A stretch of DNA of 11,630 bases from contig JANXVP010000162.1 of NCBI GenBank assembly GCA_025351615.1, forward strand, positions 1 through 11,630, given 5' to 3'. The notes under the pieces are model-generated. The model made no database searches, had not been told where the DNA came from, and worked only from the letters and a program-made list of their open reading frames with translations. Both the position numbers and the translations under genes were made by a program. The stretch comes from Ramlibacter sp. Lineage in GTDB: Bacteria; Pseudomonadota; Gammaproteobacteria; Burkholderiales; Burkholderiaceae_C. Shown here piece after piece: positions 1 to 7,112 of the stretch (the first letter of the stretch is position 1; every line of letters starts with the position of its first letter).

Positions 1-892
1 GATCCGCGATGCGCTGGTCAAGTGCGCCGACAAGCTGAACATCGCGATCGCCGGCGGCGGCACCCACCCGTTCCAGCAGTGGCACGAGCAGCGCATCTAC
101 GACCGGCCGCGCTTTCACGAGCTGTCGCAGCTGTACGGCTACCTGTCCAAGCAGTTCACCATTTTCGGCCAGCACGTGCACATCGGCTGCCCGGATGCCG
201 ACAGCGCCCTGCTGATGCTGCACCGCATGTCGCGCTACATTCCGCACTTCATCGCGCTGTCGGCATCGTCGCCGTTTGTCCAGGGCCAGGACACGCAGTT
301 CGATTCGGCCCGGCTGAATTCGGTGTTCGCCTTTCCGATGTCGGGCCGCGCACCTTTCACCCTGACCTGGGACGGGTTCAGCGCCTTTTTCGCCAAAACC
401 ACCCGCACCGGCGTGGTCAAGAGCATGAAGGACTTCTACTGGGACATCCGGCCCAAGCCCGAGTACGGCACCATCGAAATCCGCGTATTCGACACGCCGC
501 TCACGGTCGAACGGGCTGCCGCATTGGCAGGCTACGTCCAGGCACTGGCGTCCTGGTTGCTGCACGAGCAGCCCTTCATGCCCGCCGAGGACGACTACAT
601 GGTCTACACCTACAACCGCTTCCAGGCCTGCCGCTTCGGCCTCGACGCCGTCTATGTGGACCCGGTGAGCGGCGAGCACATGGCGCTGCGCGACCACATC
701 GTGATGACCATGGGACAGATCGACGCACATGCGCTGGCGGTGGGCGCCGCGCCCGGGATCGACTTGTTGCGCCTCTCGGCCGACATGGGCGCCAACGACG
801 CGCGCTGGCTGCGCGAGCGCCAGGCCCGGGAGCGCCTGCTGGCGGAAGTGAGCCGGCAGGCCGCCGAGCGGTTCCGGGGCGGTCGGGGTTAG
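1..892 (+). CDS. YbdK-like carboxylate-amine ligase (GCS2 family), 5' end missing
   Basis: The frame is open from base 2 to a TAG at 890-892 and gives the last 296 residues of a protein that is usually about 370-380 residues, so the N-terminus lies before the window. Family-typical stretches are visible: [14 protein letters not shown] near the start of the fragment, [11 protein letters not shown] about 35 residues later, then [10 protein letters not shown] and [13 protein letters not shown]. These belong to the glutamate-cysteine ligase type 2 (YbdK) family of ATP-dependent carboxylate-amine ligases, cytoplasmic enzymes that join a carboxylate to an amine. YbdK itself has only weak gamma-glutamylcysteine ligase activity, so the physiological substrate stays open. 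The first ATG inside the window (176) is internal, because strong similarity begins well before it. Fifty bases separate the stop from thiL. The family call is firm; the substrate is not. Confidence 0.9.
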   Translation, partial: IRDALVKCADKLNIAIAGGGTHPFQQWHEQRIYDRPRFHELSQLYGYLSKQFTIFGQHVHIGCPDADSALLMLHRMSRYIPHFIALSASSPFVQGQDTQFDSARLNSVFAFPMSGRAPFTLTWDGFSAFFAKTTRTGVVKSMKDFYWDIRPKPEYGTIEIRVFDTPLTVERAAALAGYVQALASWLLHEQPFMPAEDDYMVYTYNRFQACRFGLDAVYVDPVSGEHMALRDHIVMTMGQIDAHALAVGAAPGIDLLRLSADMGANDARWLRERQARERLLAEVSRQAAERFRGGRG

Positions 893-942
893 CGCAAGGC
901 GTGTCCGGCACGTCGGCCGCCGCCGGCAAGTATGCTTCGTCC

Positions 943-1917
943 ATGGGTGAATTTGAGCTGATCGAGCGCTTCTTCAAGCGAACTGCTTCCCGCAACCCGC
1001 TCGGCGTCGGCGACGACTGCGCGCTGCTCGCCCCGGCGCCGGGCATGCAGCTGGCCGTCTCGACCGACATGCTGGTCGAGGGTCGGCATTTCCTTTCCAC
1101 CGTCGATCCATCGGCGCTTGGCCACAAGGCGCTGGCCGTGAACCTGAGCGACCTCGCGGCCTGCGGCGCCACGCCGCTGGCATTCTCGCTCGCGCTCGCG
1201 CTGCCGCGGGTCGATGAGTCCTGGCTGGAGGGGTTTTCGCGCGGGCTGTTCGCGCTGGCCGACGCGCATGGCTGCGAGCTGGTCGGCGGCGACACGACGC
1301 AAGGGCCTCTCAACATCTGTATTTCCGTGTTCGGCGAAGTGCCGGCCGGCCAGGCCCTGCTGCGCTCCGGGGCGCGCGCAGGCGATGACATCTACGTGAG
1401 CGGGACGCTCGGCGACGCCCGGCTGGCGCTGGAAGTCTTTCGCGGCCGCCTGTCCGTGGCCGCCGACGTGTTTGAAGCTGCGCGGATCCGGATGGAGCAG
1501 CCGACGCCACGGGTTGGACTGGGCCAGGCCTTGCGCGGCATCGCCACGTCGGCGATCGACGTCAGCGACGGACTGGCCGGTGACCTGGGGCACGTCCTGC
1601 GGCAGTCCGGCCTCGGGGCTCGCGTCGAGACAACGGCCGCAATGGGACTGCTGGCCGCCGCCGCCGATTCGGGCGCGGGCGCCGGAGTTCTTTCCACCGA
1701 GACCCGACTCGAGCTGGTACTGGCGGGCGGCGACGACTACGAACTTGTCTTCACCGCCCCGGCCTCGGCACGTGAGGCGATCCAGGCGGCCGCAGCGGCT
1801 TCAAAAACGCCGGTGACGCGCATCGGACGGACCGAGGCAGAACCCGGGCTGCGGCTGGTGGATGCACAGGGAACGCTGCTGCAGCGGCGCTACACGTCTT
1901 TCGATCATTTCGCTTGA
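943..1917 (+). CDS. thiL: Thiamine-monophosphate kinase ThiL
   Basis: ThiL phosphorylates thiamine monophosphate with ATP to make thiamine diphosphate, the last step of thiamine cofactor synthesis, in the cytoplasm. The 324-residue product has the usual family length and the motif order of the PurM/ThiL ATP-binding fold: GVGDDCALL (GDD at 23-25), STDMLVEGRHF (40-50), NLSDLAACGATP (67-78), GGDTT (115-119), IDVSDGLAGDL (from about 205) and GGDDYEL (from 262). The acidic pairs are the Mg-ATP ligands of the family. The frame stays open far upstream, but ATG 943 is the only start giving a normal ThiL N-terminus (MGEFELIERFF). No Shine-Dalgarno sequence precedes it; a TATGCT hexamer at 931-936 could be a -10 element of a leaderless transcript. 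The gene is followed by a nuclease gene, not by pgpA, its usual partner. Confidence 0.96.
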   Translation: MGEFELIERFFKRTASRNPLGVGDDCALLAPAPGMQLAVSTDMLVEGRHFLSTVDPSALGHKALAVNLSDLAACGATPLAFSLALALPRVDESWLEGFSRGLFALADAHGCELVGGDTTQGPLNICISVFGEVPAGQALLRSGARAGDDIYVSGTLGDARLALEVFRGRLSVAADVFEAARIRMEQPTPRVGLGQALRGIATSAIDVSDGLAGDLGHVLRQSGLGARVETTAAMGLLAAAADSGAGAGVLSTETRLELVLAGGDDYELVFTAPASAREAIQAAAAASKTPVTRIGRTEAEPGLRLVDAQGTLLQRRYTSFDHFA

Positions 1918-1955
1918 GCTGTCATCGCGGCAGCCGGGCGGCCCGTTGCAAATGC

Positions 1956-2450
1956 ATGACCTTCCGCTGCCGTGCCCTCGCATCGTTCCTGCTGCTGTGC
2001 GTCTGGAGCTGCGGCGCCGCGACCGCCCGAACGCTCGAAGGCGTTGTCAATTACGTCACCGATGGCGACACGCTGTGGGTGCGGCCGGCGACAGGCTCGC
2101 CGGTGCAGGTCCGGATCCAGGGGATCGACGCGCCGGAAATCTGCCAGCCCTTCGGGCCGCAGGCGCGCAACGCATTGGCAGCGCGCGTGCTGCGACGCCC
2201 GGTGCAGGTGGCGACACGCGCCCGCGACGTTTACCACCGCACCATCGGCCGCGTCAGCCTCGAGGGGCAGGACATCGGCGCCTGGCTGGTCGCGAGCGGC
2301 TATGCGTGGTCGCCAGGCTATCGCAACCGTGCCGGACCGTATGCCGCGCAAGAAGCCCAGGCACGGCACGCGCAGCGCGGTCTTTGGGCCAGAACCGCCC
2401 TGGAGCCGCGGCTGTTCCGCAAGCACCATGGATCTTGCCGGCCGGCTTGA
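1956..2450 (+). CDS. Secreted staphylococcal-nuclease-like (SNase) endonuclease
   Basis: The 164-residue product is a thermonuclease-type Ca-dependent phosphodiesterase, probably exported. Residues 1-24 look like a signal peptide: arginines at 4 and 6, a hydrophobic core at about 7-18, and an ATA cleavage site before Arg25. The mature part has the SNase motifs DGDT (36-39), VRIQGIDAPE (52-61) and YHRTIGRV (93-100). Arg53, Asp58 and Glu61 keep the exact spacing of Arg35, Asp40 and Glu43 of the S. aureus enzyme. Asp38 and Arg95 correspond to Asp21 and Arg87, so the active site looks complete. I chose ATG 1956 because it opens directly into the signal peptide. A TTG at 1914, overlapping the thiL stop, would add 14 residues in front of it and is less likely. 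Whether the target is DNA, RNA or both cannot be told. Confidence 0.88.
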   Translation: MTFRCRALASFLLLCVWSCGAATARTLEGVVNYVTDGDTLWVRPATGSPVQVRIQGIDAPEICQPFGPQARNALAARVLRRPVQVATRARDVYHRTIGRVSLEGQDIGAWLVASGYAWSPGYRNRAGPYAAQEAQARHAQRGLWARTALEPRLFRKHHGSCRPA

Positions 2451-2570
2451 GACGGCCCGACGGTGCGGCGTGCGCTGGCCGGATGCAGCACACTGGCAGA
2501 CTTGCACGACAGCGATTGCCAGGTGATCGCCGGCAGGACGCGAATCCTCCCTCGATTTCATGACCGCTCC

Positions 2571-2575
2571 AGGAG
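2571..2575 (+). promoter_or_regulatory. Ribosome binding site deciding the TTG start of the enolase-superfamily gene
   Basis: AGGAG lies five bases before TTG 2581. The same AGGAGACAA context precedes the receptor gene's ATG at 3767. This favours TTG 2581 over the in-frame ATG 2560, which has no ribosome binding site and would place the AGGAG inside the coding sequence. Confidence 0.7.
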
Positions 2576-2580
2576 ACAAC

Positions 2581-3729
2581 TTGAAAATCACACGCATCAC
2601 GGCCATTCCGCTGTCCTACCGCCTGCCGGAAGGCAAGACGGTCACCATGGGAATCGGCAGCACGCTCAAGCGCGACGCAATCATCGTGCGCGTCGAAACT
2701 TCGGAAGGAATCACCGGCTACGGCGAGGCGCACCCGGGCCGCAGTCCCGGCGCGATCGTCAGCCTGATCCACAACACGCTGCAACCGCTGCTGGTCGGCA
2801 TGAAAGCCACCGACTGCGTGGGCGCGTGGCAGCGCGTGCACCGCATGCAGCTGTCCAGCCACGGCCTCGGCGCCGGCACGTGCCTGGCGCTCTCGGGCAT
2901 CGACATGGCTTTGTGGGACATCCGCGGCAAGGCCGCCAAGATGCCACTCTACGAACTGCTGGGCGGCAGTCGCCGGCGCATCCCGGCTTACGCCGGGGGC
3001 ATCTCGATGGGCTTCCAGCCCGCCCAGGCGCTGGCGCAGGAGGCCCAGGGCTACGTCGCCCAAGGCTACAAGGCAGTGAAGCTGCGGCTCGGTGACACGG
3101 CGAAAAACGACATCGAGCGCCTGCGCAAGGTGCGCGCGGTGCTCGGCGACGACATCGACATCCTCGCCGATGCCAACACCGCCTACACCATCGCCGACGT
3201 CCGGCGCGTCATGCCGGTGCTGGCAGAGATCCGGGCCGGCTGGCTGGAGGAGCCGTTTGCCTGCAACGACTTTGCGTCGTATCGGGAGGCGGCGAAAATC
3301 TCGGCGCTGGTGCCGCTCGCTGCCGGCGAAAACCATTTCACCCGATTCGAATTCGGCCAGCTGCTCGAAGCCCGCGCAGTGCAGATCTGGCAGCCCGATC
3401 TCTCAAAAAGCGGCGGCATCACCGAAGCCGTTCGCATCGCAGCGATGGCCTCCGCCTTCCGGATTCCGGTTCACGCGCACAGCTCGGCCACCGGCCTGAA
3501 CCATGCCGCCACGCTGCACTTCCTGGCGGCGACGGAAAACGCCGGCTACTTCGAGGCCTGCGTCTCCAGCTTCAACCCGTTCCGCGACATGTTCGGCACC
3601 ACCTTCAAGATCGGGGAGGACGGCTGCGTGGAGCCTCCGGACGCCCCCGGCATCGGCGTGGAAATCGACGAGTCGATCTTCGAGCGCTACCCGATGATTG
3701 ACGGGCCGGGTTACATGGTGAAGTTCTGA
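2581..3729 (+). CDS. Mandelate racemase/muconate lactonizing enzyme family protein, MR group
   Basis: This 382-residue protein of usual family length belongs to the enolase superfamily, whose members remove the proton next to a carboxylate in a Mg-dependent (beta/alpha)7-beta barrel. An N-terminal capping domain (MKITRI onward) leads into the barrel. Mg ligands are visible as Asp197 (DAN), Glu223/Glu224 (WLEEPF) and Glu250 (GENHF). Asp273 (QPDLSKSGG) and His300 (HAHSS) are 27 residues apart, as are the Asp270-His297 dyad of mandelate racemase. Glu325 (YFEAC) may match its Glu317. This places it in the MR group rather than the muconate-cycloisomerase group. The KxK motif reads K167-L-R169, so the second catalytic lysine is arginine. 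That suggests one-sided chemistry, such as acid-sugar dehydration, rather than racemisation (inference). Substrate unknown. TTG 2581 is preferred over ATG 2560 on its ribosome binding site. It is followed after 37 bases by a receptor gene. Confidence 0.93.
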   Translation: MKITRITAIPLSYRLPEGKTVTMGIGSTLKRDAIIVRVETSEGITGYGEAHPGRSPGAIVSLIHNTLQPLLVGMKATDCVGAWQRVHRMQLSSHGLGAGTCLALSGIDMALWDIRGKAAKMPLYELLGGSRRRIPAYAGGISMGFQPAQALAQEAQGYVAQGYKAVKLRLGDTAKNDIERLRKVRAVLGDDIDILADANTAYTIADVRRVMPVLAEIRAGWLEEPFACNDFASYREAAKISALVPLAAGENHFTRFEFGQLLEARAVQIWQPDLSKSGGITEAVRIAAMASAFRIPVHAHSSATGLNHAATLHFLAATENAGYFEACVSSFNPFRDMFGTTFKIGEDGCVEPPDAPGIGVEIDESIFERYPMIDGPGYMVKF

Positions 3730-3753
3730 AGCGCGCGGCCTTGCATCAAGAAA

Positions 3754-3760
3754 AGAGGAG
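3754..3760 (+). promoter_or_regulatory. Strong ribosome binding site of the Bug-family receptor gene
   Basis: AGAGGAG ends six bases before ATG 3767. It is the best-formed Shine-Dalgarno sequence in the window that precedes a start codon, fitting a highly expressed periplasmic receptor. Confidence 0.75.
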
Positions 3761-3766
3761 ACAAGC

Positions 3767-4756
3767 ATGAAAACAGTTGCCGGCGGCGTGTTCACCCGCA
3801 TTCTCGCGTCCTGTGGCCTGGGGTTGGCACTGGCGGGCGCGGCGCTCGCCGCGGATGACTACCCGAGCCGGCCGACCCGCATCGTGGTGCCCTACCCGCC
3901 GGGCGGCTTCAACGACACACTGGCGCGCACCGTCGGCGATCGCCTGGCCAAAGCGTGGAAGCAGCCAGTCGTCGTCGATAACCGTCCCGGCGGCAACACG
4001 GTGCTGGGCAACAACCTGGCGGCCAAGGCGCCCGCCGACGGCTACACGATCCTGATCACGCCGCTGCCGTTTTCGGCACTGCCCGCGCTCTATGGCTCCA
4101 AGCTGCCGTACAACGCACTGAAGGATTTCCAGCCGCTGGTCTGGGCCGGCAGCACGCAGAACGTGCTGGTCGTGCGCAACGAACTCGGCATTTCAAGCGT
4201 GCGTGAGCTGATCGACCATGCGAAAAAAAACCCCGGCAAGCTCAATTTCGGCTCCACCGGCTCCGGCTCATCCAATCATCTGTCGATGGAGCTGTTCATG
4301 GCGATGACAGGCACCAGACTGACGCATGTGCCGTACAAGGGTAGCGCGCCGGCCGTGATGGCGATGCTGGCCGGCGAAATCGACGTGCTGTTCGACAACG
4401 TTCCCAACGTGATGCAGCAGATCAAGGCCGGCAAGCTCAAGGCCGTGGCAGTCACCGGGACGAAGCGCGCGCAGCTGTTGCCGGATGTCCCCACAGTCGC
4501 CGAATCCGGCGTGCCCGGTTACGACGTGACGGTCTGGTTCGGGATGCAGATGCCGGCGGGGGTGCCCAAGGCCGTCGTCGATCGCGCCAATCGCGACATC
4601 GTGCAAATCCTGAAAGACCCCGAAGTGGGGAAGCTGTTCCGCGACCAGGGCGTGGAAGTCGAGGCCAGCACGCCCGAGGCGTTCGGCGAGCTGCTCAACC
4701 GCGAGATCCCGAAATGGACCAAGGTGGTGAACGATGCCGGCGTGAGGATCGAATGA
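3767..4756 (+). CDS. Bug-family (TctC-like) periplasmic solute-binding protein
   Basis: The 329-residue product is a tripartite tricarboxylate transporter receptor of the Bug family, greatly expanded in Burkholderiales; members bind small carboxylates and related metabolites in the periplasm. A signal peptide spans about residues 1-28, ending in ALA before ADDYPSRP. Family signatures follow in order: RIVVPYPPGG with ND just after it, VVDNRPGGNTVLG, STGSGSSNHLSMELF, HVPYKGSAPAVMAMLAGEID, and near the C-terminus LLPDVPTVAESGVPGYD and GMQMPAGVPK. Length is typical. No TctA or TctB membrane genes are present, which is normal for orphan Bug receptors. Sitting 37 bases after the enolase-superfamily gene and upstream of a monooxygenase, it probably captures the compound they degrade, or a relative of it (inference). 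Ligand unknown. Confidence 0.96.
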   Translation: MKTVAGGVFTRILASCGLGLALAGAALAADDYPSRPTRIVVPYPPGGFNDTLARTVGDRLAKAWKQPVVVDNRPGGNTVLGNNLAAKAPADGYTILITPLPFSALPALYGSKLPYNALKDFQPLVWAGSTQNVLVVRNELGISSVRELIDHAKKNPGKLNFGSTGSGSSNHLSMELFMAMTGTRLTHVPYKGSAPAVMAMLAGEIDVLFDNVPNVMQQIKAGKLKAVAVTGTKRAQLLPDVPTVAESGVPGYDVTVWFGMQMPAGVPKAVVDRANRDIVQILKDPEVGKLFRDQGVEVEASTPEAFGELLNREIPKWTKVVNDAGVRIE

Positions 4757-4793
4757 TCCAGTCCGGCTTTCATTGCCGCCCAGGGAAGATCCG

Positions 4794-4883
4794 ATGAACC
4801 CGCTCTTGCGCACCGTGGCAGCACTGCTGGCGGCCGCCATCCTGTCCGCCCACGGCCAGCCCCCGATCGCCCGCTCCGACTGA
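4794..4883 (+). pseudogene. Leader-only 29-codon ORF, likely remnant of an exported protein gene
   Basis: A short ORF starts at ATG 4794 after AGGGA at 4782-4786 (spacing 7) and stops at TGA 4881-4883. The 29 residues begin MNPLLRTVAALLAAAILSAH, a typical Sec signal peptide with one arginine, a leucine/alanine-rich core and a possible cleavage after AHG. Only nine residues (QPPIARSD and its preceding Gly) follow before the stop. A signal peptide with no mature protein suggests the 5' stub of a deleted secreted protein, possibly a second Bug-type receptor, given the similar 37-base gap and neighbours. It might instead be translated as a small leader peptide that couples the receptor gene to the monooxygenase, which starts one base after its stop. 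No similarity search was possible. Confidence 0.45.
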
Positions 4884-4884
4884 C

Positions 4885-6585
4885 ATGAAGGAGGATCTGC
4901 AGACAGACGTCCTGATCGTCGGTGCCGGCCCCGTCGGGCTCACCCTCGCGATGGACCTGGCCTCGCGCGGCGTGAAAGTCGTGATCGCCGAAATCCGTCG
5001 CTACGCCGAACCGCCGAACGTCAAGTGCAACCATGTCGCCGCACGCACGATGGAGCAGTTTCGCCGCCTCGGCGTGGCGCAAAAGGTGCGGAGTGCAGGC
5101 CTGCCGCCCGGGCATCCGAACGACGTGGTGTTCCGCACCAGCGTCACCGGCGCCGAGTTGACGCGCATTCCGATTCCCTGCCGCAGGGATCGCTACACCG
5201 CAACCGAAGGGCCGGACGCGTGGTGGCCGACACCGGAGCCGCCGCACCGGATCAACCAGATTTTCCTGGAGCCGATCCTGCTGGAACACACCGCCGCGTT
5301 GCCGGGCGTGACGCTGCTCAATCGCACCCGGGTGACAGGCTTCATGCAGCAGCCGGACGGAGTTGAAGCGATTGCGCTCGACCTTGAAAACGGCAGCCAG
5401 AGGCGGATCACGGCGCGTTACCTGGTCGGCTGCGACGGCGGCAGTTCGACCGTCCGCAAGCAGATCGGCGCGAAGCTGGAAGGTACGGCGGTGATCCAGC
5501 GCGTGCAGTCGACCTATATCCGCGCGCCGCAACTGGCTGCGATGATTCCAGGCAAGCCCGCTTGGTGCTACTACTCGGTCAATCCGCGCCGCTGCGGCAC
5601 GATGTTTACCATCGACGACGGCCAGACCTGGCTGGTTCACAACCACCTGAACCCCGACGAGCCGGAATTCGATTCGGTCGACCGCGACTGGTCGATCCGA
5701 CAGATCATCGGTGTCGGTCCGCAGTTCCAGTACGAGGTGATCAGCAAGGAAGACTGGGTCGGCCGACGGCTGGTGGCGAACCGCTTTCGCGACCGGAACT
5801 TGTTCCTGGCGGGCGATGCCGCGCATCTATGGGTGCCCTACGCCGGCTACGGCATGAACGCCGGCATCTCCGATGCGATCAACCTCTCGTGGTTGCTGGC
5901 GGCGCGGCTGCAGGGCTGGGCCGATGAGGCCATCCTCGACGCCTACGAAGCGGAACGCCAGCCGATCACCGAGCAGGTGTCGCAATTCGCGATGGAGCAC
6001 GCGGCCAAGATGATCAAGGCCCGCCGCGCCGTACCGCACAACATCGAGGAGGCCAGTGCCGAAGGCGACGCAGTCCGCGCCGACGTGGGACGGGAAGCCT
6101 ACGACCTGAACGTCCAGCAGTTCTGCTGCGCCGGCCTCAACTTCGGCTACTACTACAACGGCTCACCGATCCTGGCCGAAGACAAGCACGAATCGCCACC
6201 GGCCTACAGCATGGGCAGCTTCACCGAATCCACAGTGCCGGGTTGCCGCGCGCCGCACTTCTGGCTGGCCGACGGCCGCTCGCTGTACGACGCTTTCGGC
6301 CCCGCATACACGCTGCTTCGCTTCGATCCCGGCATTGACGTGGCGCCGCTGCTGGCCGCGGCGCAGGCCAGGAAAATGCCGTTGGCCGTGCTCGACGTCC
6401 AGGCGACTGCCATCCCCCCGGCCTACCGCCACAAGCTGGTGCTGTGCCGCTGTGACCAGCATGTCGCCTGGCGCGGCGACGTCGTCCCGCAGGACGCGGC
6501 GACGCTGGTGGAACTGCTACGCGGCGCCGGTTCGTCCAGTCCGCGTCCGGATCCCGAATCAAGTCAGTCGAAGTGGCACCAATGA
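4885..6585 (+). CDS. FAD-dependent aromatic monooxygenase (group A flavoprotein hydroxylase)
   Basis: The 566-residue protein resembles the PheA/TfdB/MhpA class, which uses NAD(P)H, FAD and O2 to hydroxylate phenolic rings in the cytoplasm. The Rossmann motif VGAGPVG lies at residues 12-18, with the ribose-binding acidic residue Glu36 at the end of strand 2. The DG motif is CDGGSS (Asp184), and the GD motif LAGDAAH (Asp311) is followed by GYGMNAGISDAINLSW. The C-terminal part, from about residue 400, looks like the thioredoxin-fold domain of this class, ending near DQHVAWRGD. The start is ATG 4885, one base after the small leader ORF. Unusually, a perfect AAGGAGG (4888-4894) lies just inside the gene. 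Its TGA overlaps the pgpA ATG. Substrate unknown; with the neighbouring enolase-superfamily enzyme and receptor it suggests an aromatic-acid or hydroxy-acid breakdown route. Confidence 0.93.
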   Translation: MKEDLQTDVLIVGAGPVGLTLAMDLASRGVKVVIAEIRRYAEPPNVKCNHVAARTMEQFRRLGVAQKVRSAGLPPGHPNDVVFRTSVTGAELTRIPIPCRRDRYTATEGPDAWWPTPEPPHRINQIFLEPILLEHTAALPGVTLLNRTRVTGFMQQPDGVEAIALDLENGSQRRITARYLVGCDGGSSTVRKQIGAKLEGTAVIQRVQSTYIRAPQLAAMIPGKPAWCYYSVNPRRCGTMFTIDDGQTWLVHNHLNPDEPEFDSVDRDWSIRQIIGVGPQFQYEVISKEDWVGRRLVANRFRDRNLFLAGDAAHLWVPYAGYGMNAGISDAINLSWLLAARLQGWADEAILDAYEAERQPITEQVSQFAMEHAAKMIKARRAVPHNIEEASAEGDAVRADVGREAYDLNVQQFCCAGLNFGYYYNGSPILAEDKHESPPAYSMGSFTESTVPGCRAPHFWLADGRSLYDAFGPAYTLLRFDPGIDVAPLLAAAQARKMPLAVLDVQATAIPPAYRHKLVLCRCDQHVAWRGDVVPQDAATLVELLRGAGSSSPRPDPESSQSKWHQ

Positions 6586-7112
6586 CTCCCGAGCTCAACC
6601 CGCCGATCCATCCGGCCGTCATCCGGCCGAACCTGCGTTTCATGCTGTCGCACCCCGCCCATGTGGTGGCACTGGGATTCGGTTCGGGACTCGCTCCGGT
6701 CGCGCCCGGCACCGCCGGCACGCTCTGGGCCTGGGTTGCGTGGCTGGTGCTGGAGCGCTGGCTCTCGCCAGGGGAACTTGGGATGCTGATCGCGGTGTCG
6801 CTGCCGATCGGCTGGTGGGCCTGTACGGTCACGGCCGCACACATGCGCGTGCTCGACCCCGGCAACATCGTCTGGGACGAGGTGGTCGCGTTCTGGATCA
6901 TTCTGTGGCTGCTGCTGCCCGCCGGTTTCGGCGCGCAGCTCGCGGCGTTTGTGCTGTTCCGCTTCTTCGACGCCGTGAAACCGGGCCCGGTGGCCTGGGC
7001 TGACAACCTGTTCCACGGCTTCGGCTGGAAAGGCGGCTTCGGCATCCTGCTGGACGACCTGGTCGCCGCGCTGTGTGCCCTGCTGGTGATCGCTGCCTGG
7101 AGAGTCCTGTGA
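6582..7112 (+). CDS. pgpA: Phosphatidylglycerophosphatase A
   Basis: PgpA removes the phosphate from phosphatidylglycerophosphate to give phosphatidylglycerol, at the inner membrane. The 176-residue product has the family's conserved segments: SGLAPVAPGTAGTLWAW in the N-terminal third, DPGNIVWDEVVAFW in the middle (acidic metal-binding residues), and FRFFDAVKPGPVAWAD followed by DDLVAAL. Hydrophobic stretches between these fit several membrane segments. ATG 6582 overlaps the monooxygenase stop (ATGA), with no clear ribosome binding site, so translation is probably coupled. An in-frame GTG at 6573 would add three residues. The pncC start overlaps its own stop. In related bacteria this gene usually follows thiL directly; here more than 4.6 kb separates them. 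Confidence 0.96.
   Translation: MTPELNPPIHPAVIRPNLRFMLSHPAHVVALGFGSGLAPVAPGTAGTLWAWVAWLVLERWLSPGELGMLIAVSLPIGWWACTVTAAHMRVLDPGNIVWDEVVAFWIILWLLLPAGFGAQLAAFVLFRFFDAVKPGPVAWADNLFHGFGWKGGFGILLDDLVAALCALLVIAAWRVL

Noticed and set aside
22..942. Extension of the thiL frame upstream to base 22
   Set aside because: This part overlaps the YbdK-like ligase, whose own frame carries all the family motifs, and ThiL proteins begin at the GEFELIERFF equivalent.
2502..2530. Possible promoter (TTGCAC plus a -10) before the enolase-superfamily gene
   Set aside because: The -35-like TTGCAC has no acceptable -10 at 16-18 bases, so it is not supportable as a promoter.
2463..3095. Plus-strand frame of 210 codons upstream of and overlapping the enolase-superfamily gene
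   Set aside because: Arginine-rich shadow translation without motifs or ribosome binding site.
2254..3336. Long minus-strand open frame of 360 codons
   Set aside because: It is antisense to the SNase 3' end and the enolase-superfamily gene, whose catalytic motifs are unmistakable; the frame is open only because of the high GC content.
4519..5826. Minus-strand open frame of 435 codons
   Set aside because: Antisense to the receptor and monooxygenase genes, with no recognisable motifs and a composition rich in Arg, His and Ala typical of GC-rich shadow frames.
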